Shown: positions 26,670-35,754 of the stretch, in pieces
How the letters are laid out: each line of letters starts with the position of its first letter
Numbering within the stretch: position 1 is the stretch's first letter
From: Humibacillus xanthopallidus
GTDB lineage: Bacteria > Actinomycetota > Actinomycetes > Actinomycetales > Dermatophilaceae
Assembly (NCBI RefSeq): GCF_006717145.1
Contig: NZ_VFQF01000001.1
Coordinates: 868,001-932,000 of the forward strand
Direction: 5' to 3'
Length of the DNA: 64,000 bases
The notes under the pieces: model-generated
What the model saw: only the letters and a program-made list of their open reading frames with translations
Told to the model about the DNA's origin: nothing
Database searches by the model: none
Translations under genes and position numbers: made by a program

Positions 26670-28538
26670 TCAGGTGTAGTTGCCGGTCGACAGAGAGCGG
26701 AACCGGAATCCGGGGTCTCCGTAGCATTGGTATGCCGCCCATGTATTCGTGCGGGTGGCAGCCTGGCGCGCGCAGGTCACAGCCTCGCCGAAAGCCTGAC
26801 CGTCATCGAGCAAGCTGCTGTACAGCTTTGTCGCAAAGGCGGTGGCGTCGTCGTCGTCTACGGCCCAGCCTGCCGCGACGACAGCGCGCACGCCGATCAT
26901 GAGCAGCGCCCGGGCTATGCTGGCCGCGAGCTGATGCGAGTGACCGGCCCCGTTCTGAGCATCCCAACCCGCCGACGCGACCCGACCGCTGTGGCAGCAG
27001 TTAAGGAACACAAACTCGGGAACCACCGGCATTTCGCTGATGGTGGTCGCCGTCAAGTACTGGTCGGGACCGATGAGGATGCCCGAGCGCGCGGGTTTCT
27101 CCGCGTTGTACGACCCGTGGGCCGCGATGTGAACGATCCTGTATTCGTAGCCGTAGAGCGCATTGAGGATGCCTCTGAACGGGTAGTTCCCGGCCAACGC
27201 CGGCAGGCCGATGGTCTCAGCCTCTCCCTCTTCCCAGAGCAAGGCGTGGACCTGGTAGTCGGGGTGGTCGGGGCGAGACCTGCGCAGGACGTCGACCACC
27301 GCCCGGCCCTCCTTCAACGCACCAGGGAGGTCTGGAGCGGTGTCCCCGGTCGGCGGGTTGGCGATGACCAGGACGTCAGAGCCCGTTGGCCGTCGCACGG
27401 TGAAGCGGGCCCCTAGAGCGTCCCTCTCGGCGTACTGACGCAGCATGCCGCCACGAAGGGCCAGGTGATGCTGGCCGGGCGTGCTGGGCGGCTCGACCGA
27501 TAGCGCCTCCCAAGGGTATGCCGCCGTTTGGGGGTCAACGACGATCTGCACGTTGTCCCCCGATAGGAGCGTGGGCTTGAGGCCACCCGGGAGTAGCAGC
27601 TCGAAGAGTGTGTTGCCGAGCTGCTCGTCCCGCTCCTTGCTGGTAATCGCTGTCGCGACCAGCTCGTCGACCGTCGCGCTCTCAACGCGGTGGACCAGGC
27701 GATCGGCTCTTGCCCGTCGACCCAGCGAGGTCACCTCGAGGTCCCGGTAGCCTTCCGGCGTGTCCTCCTCGGGTTCCGCGGCACGAATCTCGAGACGCCA
27801 CCAGGCGCCGCTTGTGTACACGCCCAGAGGCAGACCCCGCTGGCCGCCCTCCCGGCGGGTCAGGTGCTTCATCGGCTTGAGCTGCACCACCGAACTGGCC
27901 GCGGCTCCGGTGCTCAAGCGTTGCAACGACCGGACCGCGGCCTGAGCCCGGTCCAGGTAGCGTTCGATGAGTTCCAGCCTAGCGATGCGGACGAGAGACC
28001 GCAGGCGCTGACTATTGCCCAAGAGCACCTCGGCGGCGACGACTCCGTCGACTAGTGCGGCGACGGACTCCTCGAGGGGTATGCCATCTAGGGGGTTGGT
28101 CCCGATGAGGGCAGACGCGACACCAAGCTCGAGCGGCTCCAGGGGAGTGTCGGTTAAGGCATCGGCTTGTGTCACCGCCCAGTCCAGGGTCGCCGCTGTC
28201 ATGGCACGCGCCACCTTCTCTGCGGTGACCTCGCCCCCTTGGCCCAGCCCGAGCACGAGCACCCCAGGGGGGGACATTCCAGGGGCGGCGATATAGCTAC
28301 CCGCGCCTTCCTGCTCCGGGTACGCGCCGACGAGCAGCCGATCGGACAACCTGCCGTGGAGGTGCGCATCGAGCCATCCCTCCGCCCCACCCCGCAACGG
28401 CATCCCCGATGCGTGGCCAACTGCAACTGGGAAGCTGGTCTGGTCGAGGCTGCCATGGACGACCTGGACCACCAAGCTATTCGGCCTCAGGGCAGTGGCG
28501 ACCGTTGGATGGGAGCGGCCCCTCGGGCTGGTAGTCAT
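26670..28538 (-). CDS. CHAT-domain caspase-like protease
   Basis: The frame is open to 29132, but that part overlaps the caspase gene. The start at 28538 (MTTSPRGRS) lies 13 bases after the caspase stop and gives 622 aa. Residues ~20-200 (LVVQVVHGSLD, GGAEGWLDAHLHGRL, VLVLGLGQGGEVTAEKVARAM) resemble the N-terminal macro-like domain of M17 leucine aminopeptidases. The C-terminal ~200 residues are a CHAT domain with the His-Cys pair: RIVHIAAHGSYN (His474) and FLNCCHSGR (Cys515), ending in CYGDPGF. CHAT proteases are relatives of separase and caspase and act in bacterial conflict or cell-death systems (for example with gRAMP/TPR-CHAT). It is the second gene of a two-gene operon. Confidence 0.8.
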   Translation of the reverse strand: MTTSPRGRSHPTVATALRPNSLVVQVVHGSLDQTSFPVAVGHASGMPLRGGAEGWLDAHLHGRLSDRLLVGAYPEQEGAGSYIAAPGMSPPGVLVLGLGQGGEVTAEKVARAMTAATLDWAVTQADALTDTPLEPLELGVASALIGTNPLDGIPLEESVAALVDGVVAAEVLLGNSQRLRSLVRIARLELIERYLDRAQAAVRSLQRLSTGAAASSVVQLKPMKHLTRREGGQRGLPLGVYTSGAWWRLEIRAAEPEEDTPEGYRDLEVTSLGRRARADRLVHRVESATVDELVATAITSKERDEQLGNTLFELLLPGGLKPTLLSGDNVQIVVDPQTAAYPWEALSVEPPSTPGQHHLALRGGMLRQYAERDALGARFTVRRPTGSDVLVIANPPTGDTAPDLPGALKEGRAVVDVLRRSRPDHPDYQVHALLWEEGEAETIGLPALAGNYPFRGILNALYGYEYRIVHIAAHGSYNAEKPARSGILIGPDQYLTATTISEMPVVPEFVFLNCCHSGRVASAGWDAQNGAGHSHQLAASIARALLMIGVRAVVAAGWAVDDDDATAFATKLYSSLLDDGQAFGEAVTCARQAATRTNTWAAYQCYGDPGFRFRSLSTGNYT

Positions 28539-28551
28539 CGCCCGGACCAGG

Positions 28552-29427
28552 TCAGACCCGTAGAGCAGGCCGACGCAAGGCGCTGACGTTCCTACGGCCC
28601 ACCACGTAGTAGTTCGGAGACTGGTAGGGCGGCATCTGCTGGGCGACCTGGTTGCGTAGGTCGTGGAGCGAGCCCACGAACGCACCGTTGTCCCAAACCT
28701 TGAGCAAGTTCTCGGTGAACAGCCCGTTGCGGTCCCCGTCGAGGCTGGTCTGGTTGTCCTGGCAACCCGATACCAAGGCGACCGTCGCAGTGACACCGCT
28801 GGTTTCCCGGGCCGGGACAGCCCGCTGGATGCGGGCATACGTGGCGGCCCTGCCCTTCTGCACCTTGTCCGCCACAGCCCGCGGCATAGCTCGCCCGGCA
28901 GGCACGGCGGCCCGCGGGATGCCGCCTCCGGCTGCGACGGTGGCCAGCAGATCCCAGTTGGGCTCGCGCGGAATGGTGCCGCTGTGGCACGAGTCAGACA
29001 GCACGAAAATGCGCGACCCGGCAGGGAACTCGGCCCACAACGCCCATAACTCGTCATCGATGAGCTGCCGGTCGTACAGGCACCAGGTCTCGTCCTTGGT
29101 GTCTGCCGTCCCGCCGATCTCGCCGTAGTCACGATGTGCTTCGTCGCCGTTGGTGTCCGTCACCTGCCCCCCGTGCCCCGAGTAGGTCAGCAGGAACGCG
29201 TCTTTGGACGTCATCGACTTCGCAGCGCCAGTGATCGCGGCGACCACCTTCCGGGAAGTCGCTGCTTGGGTCAGCAGCAGAGTGTTTGGGCCATAGCCAA
29301 GTGAGGTGGCAAGCGCCGCCATGTCTCGCGCGTCGTTCTCGCACGCAACCAAGTCCCCTGACCAACCCATGTAGTGCTTCGGGCTCACCGAGTTGAGGCC
29401 AATGTGCAGTGAGATTCCCCTGGGCAT
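28552..29427 (-). CDS. Caspase-like (peptidase C14) protein
   Basis: ATG at 29427 follows GGGAGG seven bases upstream and is preferred over the ATG at 29454. The 291-aa product is a type I metacaspase-like p20 domain: ISLHIGLNSV at the N-terminus, CENDARDMAALATSLGY, the His motif TYSGHGGQ (His85), and the Cys motif VLSDSCHSG (Cys147). Asp/Glu pockets around the dyad suggest Arg/Lys (P1) specificity as in metacaspases. It lacks added domains, so activation is likely by a partner; the CHAT protein 13 bases downstream is the obvious candidate, either as substrate or co-effector. Caspase pairs of this kind are found in regulated cell death and anti-phage suicide systems. Confidence 0.85.
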   Translation of the reverse strand: MPRGISLHIGLNSVSPKHYMGWSGDLVACENDARDMAALATSLGYGPNTLLLTQAATSRKVVAAITGAAKSMTSKDAFLLTYSGHGGQVTDTNGDEAHRDYGEIGGTADTKDETWCLYDRQLIDDELWALWAEFPAGSRIFVLSDSCHSGTIPREPNWDLLATVAAGGGIPRAAVPAGRAMPRAVADKVQKGRAATYARIQRAVPARETSGVTATVALVSGCQDNQTSLDGDRNGLFTENLLKVWDNGAFVGSLHDLRNQVAQQMPPYQSPNYYVVGRRNVSALRRPALRV

Positions 29428-29944
29428 ACCGACCCCTCCCACGTTCGTGGCCAACTCGATAGGACTAGGCGTCCAAGGTTCTGCGCCGCTAACCCCTGCT
29501 CCATCAGGCTACCTAGCACAACAGGAGCCCGAGGCGAAACCGCGGATCTCCAACATCGCGACAGTGATTCGCGAAATGAATGTGGAACGCCGGTTCCGAG
29601 CCGCAACGGACCCAACTGGCTTTCGACAAGCATCGAGTCCGTGCGACCGTTCGAAGCTGGATCAAGACGGGTCACGTACCTTCTGACCGGTCCCGAGTCT
29701 CCCCGTGCGTTCGATCAAGGGAATAGCGACTGTCACATGCCTCGTCCGAGGGCGCTGGACGAGGCGACACGTGACCGAGCGCTCCCGCAGCAGCAGGATG
29801 ACGTGATCTCACTTGGGAGTAACGGGGCTCATGGGACCTGAGTGTGGGGTGAGCACGGCGCGCCGGACTGCAGTGGCGCCTGGATAGGGGTCGAGGCCCT
29901 TCAGGATTGGTAGCGACCAAGCAACCGTTCCGAAGGACCTCGAC
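29428..29944. other. Intergenic region before the ISL3 transposase
   Basis: About 520 bases between the divergent caspase and transposase genes. It should hold the promoter of the caspase/CHAT operon near 29430-29560, but no clear boxes are visible. GGGGCTCATGGGACC at about 29825 could be the left end of the ISL3 element. Open frames here have no recognisable product. Confidence 0.4.
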
Positions 29945-31224
29945 ATGAGCGAGCCTACGGCGTGCGCTGCCGCGCGCTGCCGTCCGTCCCCGTCGTATTG
30001 CGACAGCTGTGACCTGCTGGTGGGCCTCGAGTGTCTGCACGTGACCTCGGTCGAACAGGACGACGCCGGCTTGGTGGTGATGGTCGAGTCGGCGCCGGCG
30101 CCGATGGGCTGCCCTGGCTGCGGGGTCGTCGCTTACGCGCACGGGCGGGTCACCGTGGAGCTGGTGGACCTGCCCTGTTTCGAGCGGCCGGTCCGGCTGC
30201 GCTGGGTCAAGCGCCGATGGTCCTGTGCCGAACCAGTCTGTGCGACTGGAACGTTCGTCGAACAGGATGAGACCGTGGCCCGGCCGCGGGGGTTGTTGAC
30301 GGTTCGGGCGTGCTGGTGGGCGATCGAGCAGATCCGCCGCGAGCACGCCTCGGTCGCTGGCGTCGCCCGCCAGCTGGCCTGCTCGTGGAAGACGGTGTGG
30401 CGCTCCATCCGGCCGCTGCTCGAAGCCCTGGACGCGGACCCGGCCCGGTTCGACGGCGTGGCCACCCTCGGCGTCGACGAGCACGTGTGGCACCACGTGT
30501 CCCCGCTCAAGCGCGGACCGAAGGAGCTGACCGGGATGGTCGACCTGACCCGCCACCCGGACCCGAAGGACCCCGACAAGCTGATCGTCCGTGCGCGGCT
30601 GCTCGACCTCATACCCGGCCGGTCCGGGACGGTGTACCGCAACTGGCTGATCGAACGCGGCGACGCCTTCCGCGCCGGCGTGCAGGTCGCCACCCTGGAC
30701 CCGTTCCACGGGTACAAGAACGCCATCGACGACCAGCTCGACGAGGTCGCGTCCGTCCTTGACGCGTTCCACGTCGTCAAGCTCGGCGGGCAGGCCCTCC
30801 ACGAGATCAGCCGCCGCGTGCAGCAGGCGATCCACGGACACCGCGGCCGCAAGGGCGACCCGCTGTGCGGCATCCCGCAACATCCTGCGCCCATCGGCGC
30901 GAGGATCCCGACCGAGCCGTACGTCATCACCGCCTGGCGCAAGCGCCACCCCATCCAGGAGATCCCGGACGGGCACGTCTTCACCCAGCCGTGGCCGGCC
31001 GGCCCGACCGACCGACGGAAGGACCACACGTTCGACCACCAGTACAAACACGACCGGGCCCGGCGCACCCTCAAGGGCATCGACGAGCAGGTCACCAAGG
31101 CCGAGCGCGCGGTCGCAGGCACGACACCAGTGAAGCGGAACCGGTTCGTCCAGCTCACCGGCGGCTCCAAGAGCGTGAACCGGGCCCTGGAGGCCAAGGC
31201 CCGCTCCCTCGCCGGCCTGAAGGG
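29945..31224 (+). pseudogene. Chimeric ISL3/IS1634 transposase, interrupted by RIT element
   Basis: ATG after GAAGGACCTCGAC. Residues 1-305 are an ISL3-family transposase: an N-terminal zinc-finger (C-x2-C at GCPGCGVVAYAHGR and further Cys), helix-turn-helix and the catalytic core with TLGVDEHVWHH (Asp), VATLDPFHGYKNAID (Asp) and FHVVKLGGQAL. At about 30860-30900, just after GHRGRKGDPLCGI, the sequence changes to IS1634-type transposase (VITAWRKRHPIQEIPDGHVF, RRTLKGIDEQVTKAERAVAG, SVNRALEAKARSLAGLKGY). The catalytic Glu of ISL3 is lost. The IS1634 part is cut at 31224 by the RIT element and resumes at 34384. The open frame itself runs on to 31315 inside the element. Confidence 0.75.
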
Positions 31225-31376
31225 TTATGCCGAGGTCGCGGTTATGCCGACCGGCGGCCCGTCTTCGGCATTGTCGCTGTTGAGGGCGGTGCCCTTACTC
31301 GGGCTGTCGGCATAATCGCGGGGCTTCCTGAGGGTGGGGAGGCTGGCCTTCCTGACTCAAGGAAGGAGTTGCCTGC

Positions 31377-32313
31377 ATGAGCGGTGACTGTGTGGTTGGT
31401 CCCGGCGGGCGCCGGGTGCTTGTCGAGGACGCGTTGAGCGAGTACGGCGACTTCCTCGTGGCCGGCAAGGGCGTCGCGGTCGCTACGAGGGAGTGCTATC
31501 TGCGCCACGTTCGGACCTTCCTGTCCGAGCTGGCCGACCGATCGGGTGCCGTTGACCTGCAGGCCGTTTCGGCATTGCAGGTGCGGTCCTTCGTGACGGA
31601 GCGTGGTGGCCGCTACGCGCCGGAGTCGTTGAAGCTGACCGCGACTGCGGTCAGGTCGTTCCTGAGGTTCGCCTGGATGTCCGGCTGGACGGGTAGCGAC
31701 CTGACCGGAGCCGTCGGGACGGTGGTGACCCACCGGTCGGGCCGGCTGCCCAAGGCGCTCACTGCCGAGCAGATGCATCAGTTGCTGGCCAGCCCGGATC
31801 GCCGGACCCTCACCGGCGTTCGGGACTACGCGCTGCTGTTGCTGTTGTCCCGGCTGGGACTACGCGCGGGTGAGGCCGCCGGGTTGCGCCTGGAAGACAT
31901 CAACTGGCAAGCGGGAACCGTCACCGCGACGGTCAAGGGCGGTGGCACGCTGACCTTCCCGATCCCGCGCGATGTCGGCCAGGCGCTCGTGGGTTACCTG
32001 CAGCGACGCGCGACAGCGGTCGGGTACCGCGAGGTGCTCCTGCAGGTCCGCGGTGAACCGAGGCCGATGACCAGGTTCGCGGTGACCGAGGTCGTGTCCC
32101 GGCATGCCGCCGCCGCCGGACTGGGGACGGTGCGCCCACCGGCTGCGTCACTCCGCGGCCCGAGCCGTGCTGGCCGCGGGCGGCACCCTGGTCGAGGTTG
32201 GCGAGCTGCTCGGCCACACCACCGCCCAGGTCACCATGGCCTACGCGTCCTTCGATCTCGGCTCGTTGGCAGTACTGGCCCGGCCGTGGCCGACGGAGGC
32301 CGACGATGACTGA
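31377..32313 (+). pseudogene. RIT tyrosine recombinase A (frameshifted)
   Basis: First recombinase of the trio, ATG after AAGGAGTTGCC. It has a SAM-like N-domain (residues ~15-105) and a catalytic domain with the first Arg in GLRAGEAAGLRLEDI. At about 32130 the frame shifts: the expected C-terminus, HRLRHSAARAVLAAGG, VEVGELLGHTTAQVTMAYA, is encoded in the next frame and ends at 32313. In the frame that starts at 31377 translation ends at 32309 with unrelated residues, so the protein lacks the His-x-x-Arg box and the Tyr. One missing base in a GC-rich run would explain it; an assembly error or real decay are both possible. Confidence 0.75.
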
Positions 32314-33271
32314 CGACCTGACCGTCCTCATCGGTGAGTACCTGGCCTTCCGCACAGCCCGCGGGTTCCAACAGAACCCGAAGGTCGAACGCCTGCTCAC
32401 CCAGTTCGTCACCTCCCTTTCAGGGGATGCAGCCGACCGAGCCGATGGCCGGTTGTTCACGAACGGCCAAGCCTTAGCGTGGGCCCACGCGCCCGCCGGA
32501 GGGTCCCCGGCGTGGCTGTCCTACCGGCTGTCCGCCGTCCGGCAGTTCGCAGTCTTCCTGGCCGGGTCAGGCCTGCCGGTCGAGGTACCGGCCGTCCGTC
32601 AAGGAGTCGGCGGGTCCCGCCGCGCGACGCCGTACCTGTACACCAACGCGGACGTCCGGGCGCTGATGGCAGCCGCCGATGACCTGTTCACGCCGCTGAA
32701 GGCGGCCACGCTGAAGACCCTGACCGGGCTGCTGGCGGTCACTGGGATGCGGATCGGGGAGGCGCTCCAGCTCATCATCGGCGACCTCGACCTGGACCAC
32801 GGCGTCATCGTCATCACGCAAGCGAAGTACGGACGCCAACGCATCGTCCTGCTCGAGGCGACCTCGCGTCAGGCCGTCGCCGGCTACCTGAGCCTGCCGG
32901 TCCGCGGCCGGCTCGGGACCACGACGGAAAGACCAGTCTTCGTCACGTCCAAGGGCACCGCCTTGGCTTACGGGACTGCGCAGGGCGCCTTCCACCAGAT
33001 GACCCAGCGGGCCGGCCTGCCGCCGCGGGCCCGGGGCCCGGCCACGCCAGCACGACCTGCGCCATGCGTTTGCGACCCGTCGATGATCGACGCGTACCGC
33101 CACGGGCGCGACCCCGCCAGGACACTGTCCCTGCTGTCGGTCTGGCTCGGGCACGCCAACCCGGCGGACACCTACTGGTACCTGCAGGCAGCGCCCGAGG
33201 TCGCCGCCCTCGCGGCCCTACGGCTCGAACCTGGCCTCGACGGTCGCGAGCTCGAAGGCGAGGAATCGTGA
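32306..33271 (+). pseudogene. RIT tyrosine recombinase B (active-site box scrambled)
   Basis: ATG at 32306 overlaps the end of recombinase A. The 321-aa frame has the SAM-like N-domain, first catalytic Arg (VTGMRIGEALQLIIGD), a beta-hairpin Lys region (AKYGRQR) and the C-terminal LLSVWLGHANPADTYWYLQAAPE with His and Tyr. Between them the expected HDLRHAFATR box is not in frame: at 33042-33078 the nucleotides encode exactly RQHDLRHAFATR in the +1 frame, while the long frame reads PARPAPCVCDP. Two compensating indels around 33030-33045 and 33080 must have occurred. The product would lack the second Arg and a His, so it is probably inactive unless these are assembly errors. Confidence 0.75.
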
Positions 33272-34275
33272 TGGCCCCGCTTGACACGACTCGGCTCGCG
33301 CCGGTGCTGCACGAGTACTTCACCGCATACCTGGTCACCCAACGCGCCATGAGCGATGCGACGATCCGCACCTATCGGGACACGTGGCGGCTCTTCCTGC
33401 GCTTCCTGGCCCAGGCCCGTCACGTGCCCGCCCATCAGCTCGCCGTCACCGACGTGGACGCCGCCTCGGTGCTCGCCTTCCTCGAACATCTGGAAACCTC
33501 GCGGGGCAACAGTGCCGCGACCAGAAACCTGCGGCTGGCCGCGATCAAGTCGATGATGGCCTTCCACGCCACCAAGGCCCCCGAGCAGCTGGACACCGCC
33601 GCCCGGATCCACGCCATCCCGGTCAAGAAGAAGCCCAAGCCGCAGCCCACGTTCCTGACCAGCGTCGAGGCGCAGGCGCTGCTGGACGCGATCGGCGCCG
33701 ACACCTGGACCGGCCGAAGGGACCGGGCGATGTTCGCCCTCGCCGTGCAAACCGGGCTGCGGCTCAGCGAGCTCACCGGGTTACACATCGACAGCCTCCA
33801 CCTCGGCGCCGGTCCCCATGTTGCCTGCACCGGCAAGGGCCGCAAGAGACGCACCACACCACTGACCACAGCCACCGCCGCCGTGCTGACCGGATACCTC
33901 CACGAACGGAAGGCCCGCCCGGGCGACGTGCTCTTCCCGAACCCGCAGGGCAGGGCGCTGTCGCCAGACGCGGTGCAGCAACGCCTGTCGGTGTACGAGG
34001 CCCGAGCCGTCACGAGCTGTCCCGAGCTGGCCGGCAAGCACGTCAGCGTCCACACCCTGCGGCACACCGCCGCCATGCGATTCCTCGAGGCCGGGATCGA
34101 TGCCGCCGTCATCGCCCTATGGCTCGGCCACGAGTCCACCGCGACGACCAGCATGTACCTGCACGCCGACCTGAATATCAAACGAGCCGCCCTCGAACGC
34201 ACCCGGCATCCCGACACACCCGCCGGGGACTACCACCCGGACGACCCGCTCCTCGCCTGGCTCCAGAGCCTGTGA
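33271..34275 (+). CDS. RIT tyrosine recombinase C
   Basis: ATG at 33271 overlaps the TGA of recombinase B. This 334-aa tyrosine recombinase is complete: SAM-like N-domain (residues 10-105), first catalytic Arg (QTGLRLSELTGL), Lys in TGKGRKRRTTPL, HTLRHTAAM box, WLGHES and the Tyr in TSMYLHADL. It cuts and rejoins DNA through a 3'-phosphotyrosine. Within RIT elements the three proteins are believed to act together; here it is the only one of the trio whose active site is intact. Confidence 0.85.
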   Translation: MAPLDTTRLAPVLHEYFTAYLVTQRAMSDATIRTYRDTWRLFLRFLAQARHVPAHQLAVTDVDAASVLAFLEHLETSRGNSAATRNLRLAAIKSMMAFHATKAPEQLDTAARIHAIPVKKKPKPQPTFLTSVEAQALLDAIGADTWTGRRDRAMFALAVQTGLRLSELTGLHIDSLHLGAGPHVACTGKGRKRRTTPLTTATAAVLTGYLHERKARPGDVLFPNPQGRALSPDAVQQRLSVYEARAVTSCPELAGKHVSVHTLRHTAAMRFLEAGIDAAVIALWLGHESTATTSMYLHADLNIKRAALERTRHPDTPAGDYHPDDPLLAWLQSL

Positions 34276-34383
34276 TTATGCCGATGACCACAGCCCGGCC
34301 ACGGCCCCCACCAACGATCCCGAGCCCTCTGTCGGCATAACCCCGACATCGGCATAACCCTTCTTATCCCGACCTCGGCATAA

Positions 34384-34750
34384 GAAGGGCTACGTGACGA
34401 ACCTCGGCCCGGCGATCGCCGACGCCGGCTTCGTCATCGGCGCTTACCACCGGCTCTTCCAGATCGAGAAGTCCTTCCGGATGTCCAACCACGACCTGCA
34501 AGCCAGGCCGATCTTCCACCACAAACGCGAGAGCATCGACGCGCACCTGACCGTCGTGTTCGCGGCCCTCGCCGTCAGCAAGCTCATCGAGGACGCGACC
34601 GGCTGGAGCATCAAGAAGTTCGTGCGGACCGCCCGGCGCTGCCGCACCATCGAGATCCAAGCCGGCGCCCACACCCCCACCGCCGCCGACCCGCTACCCG
34701 CCGACCTCGCAGAGGCAATTCAGTCACTCCGCGGCGCGACCCCGACCTAG
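34384..34750 (+). pseudogene. IS1634-type transposase, C-terminal part after RIT insertion
   Basis: Continues the frame broken at 31224: GYVTNLGPAIADAG, FQIEKSFRMSNHDLQARPI (with the catalytic Glu of the IS4/IS1634 DDE fold), HHKRESIDAHLTVVFAALAV and DATGWSIKKFVRTARR. Together with the 30900-31224 piece it forms the second half of a transposase whose first half was replaced by ISL3. The stop is at 34748-34750. Confidence 0.8.
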
Positions 34751-34963
34751 ACAGTAAATCCAAGCCAAGTCAGGACGCCCTCGGCCCCCGTAACCTGACC
34801 AAGAACAGCGCTCGACAACTCGAGAGACAGGGGTTTCCGGGCCCCCGGCTAGACCCTCAATTGAGATGAGCCCGGCCTCGTTGGTCCGGCGTCGTGGCCG
34901 ATGGTCCGGAGCGTGGCTAGCGCGGGCGACTCGTTGCGAAGTCCCGAGTGCCCGCGCCCTTGC

Positions 34964-35545
34964 CTAAGCTGCTGGTGCTTCGATCTCCACCCGCATCGAT
35001 GCAGCCTCCAACTCATCCTCGACTAAATGGCTGCGGGTCATGGAGGTCAAATAGACTCGCATTGTGTCATTGAAGCGATCTTGGACCGCGCGCATGTCGC
35101 GCTCTGTCAAGGATTTATCCGTAACGACTCGCAGCCAGTACGTACTGATCATGGTCTGCAGCCAGGCGGTACGCGGCCCGGCCAGCTCCATCCGCTCCGC
35201 CGGTCCTGTCAGGAAGATTGACACGAACGCGCCAGCCGAAATGCCACCGAAACCGACTGCTGCGACAGCATCTGCTGTGTCGTCGGCGGTCAGGCCCATG
35301 AATACGCTGACGGAGAAAGATACTATGCCCACGGCAAAAAGTGCCCACAGCATGTAGATGGCCCCCCGAAAGGCCTCTCCGATTCTGACCTGCGTTGCGT
35401 TCGCGCTTGCGGCCAGATTCAGAAGGACATCCTGCTTCATCTGATTATAGATCGCGTCCGTCGCTTCCTCGGGCCGCGGCACCGGCAGCTCCTCCGGAAT
35501 CCTCACCATCGGCAGATTGGCGACTGTGGCAGTCTTCTTCTTCAC
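34964..35545 (-). CDS. Small two-TM membrane protein
   Basis: A GTG start (MKKKTATVANLP) gives 193 aa; a G-rich GGGGGGAA lies upstream. After an N-terminal cytoplasmic region with VPRPEEATDAIYNQMKQDVLLNLAA there are two membrane helices, about residues 62-84 (GAIYMLWALFAVGIVSFSVSVF) and 92-112 (AVAAVGFGGISAGAFVSIFL), then a ~80-residue cytoplasmic helical tail. The layout resembles membrane domains attached to signalling or conflict proteins (SLATT or the TRADD-N-associated membrane domain), but no diagnostic motif is certain. It stands alone between mobile elements. Confidence 0.6.
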   Translation of the reverse strand: MKKKTATVANLPMVRIPEELPVPRPEEATDAIYNQMKQDVLLNLAASANATQVRIGEAFRGAIYMLWALFAVGIVSFSVSVFMGLTADDTADAVAAVGFGGISAGAFVSIFLTGPAERMELAGPRTAWLQTMISTYWLRVVTDKSLTERDMRAVQDRFNDTMRVYLTSMTRSHLVEDELEAASMRVEIEAPAA

Positions 35546-35754
35546 CGTGTTCCCCCCATCGGGTCTAGTGCATTGATCCTGTGAGATGAGAGTGCGCCGT
35601 GAGTGATGCTGCCCACAAGGTCTTTCCGAGTAGTCTCAGCAAGGCCATGAGAAGGTCACAGGTGAACCACAGGCCGCGCACCGGCCGCCTCAATCAGGCT
35701 CATTGAACCGCCCCGGCATGTCGGGAGACTCCAAACCTTGGGAAGGTTGGAGTC

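Larger units (their letters stand above)
31225..34383 (+). mobile_element. RIT element (recombinase in trio)
   Basis: Three consecutive, overlapping tyrosine recombinase genes are bounded by inverted ends: TTATGCCGAGGTCG at 31225-31238 and its complement CGACCTCGGCATAA at 34370-34383. Further copies of TTATGCCGA lie inside both ends (31242, ~31307 inverted; 34276, ~34332 inverted, ~34350 inverted) and may bind the recombinases. AAGGG flanks both sides (31220-31224 and 34385-34389), a possible target duplication. The insertion splits an IS1634-type transposase between GLKGY and VTNLGP. The RIT family is known as three-recombinase mobile units with such palindromic ends. Confidence 0.85.

Noticed and set aside
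28539-29132. N-terminal extension of the CHAT gene to 29132
   Set aside because: This part of the frame overlaps the caspase gene in another frame and translates to low-complexity Arg/Pro/Ser sequence typical of a GC-rich shadow.
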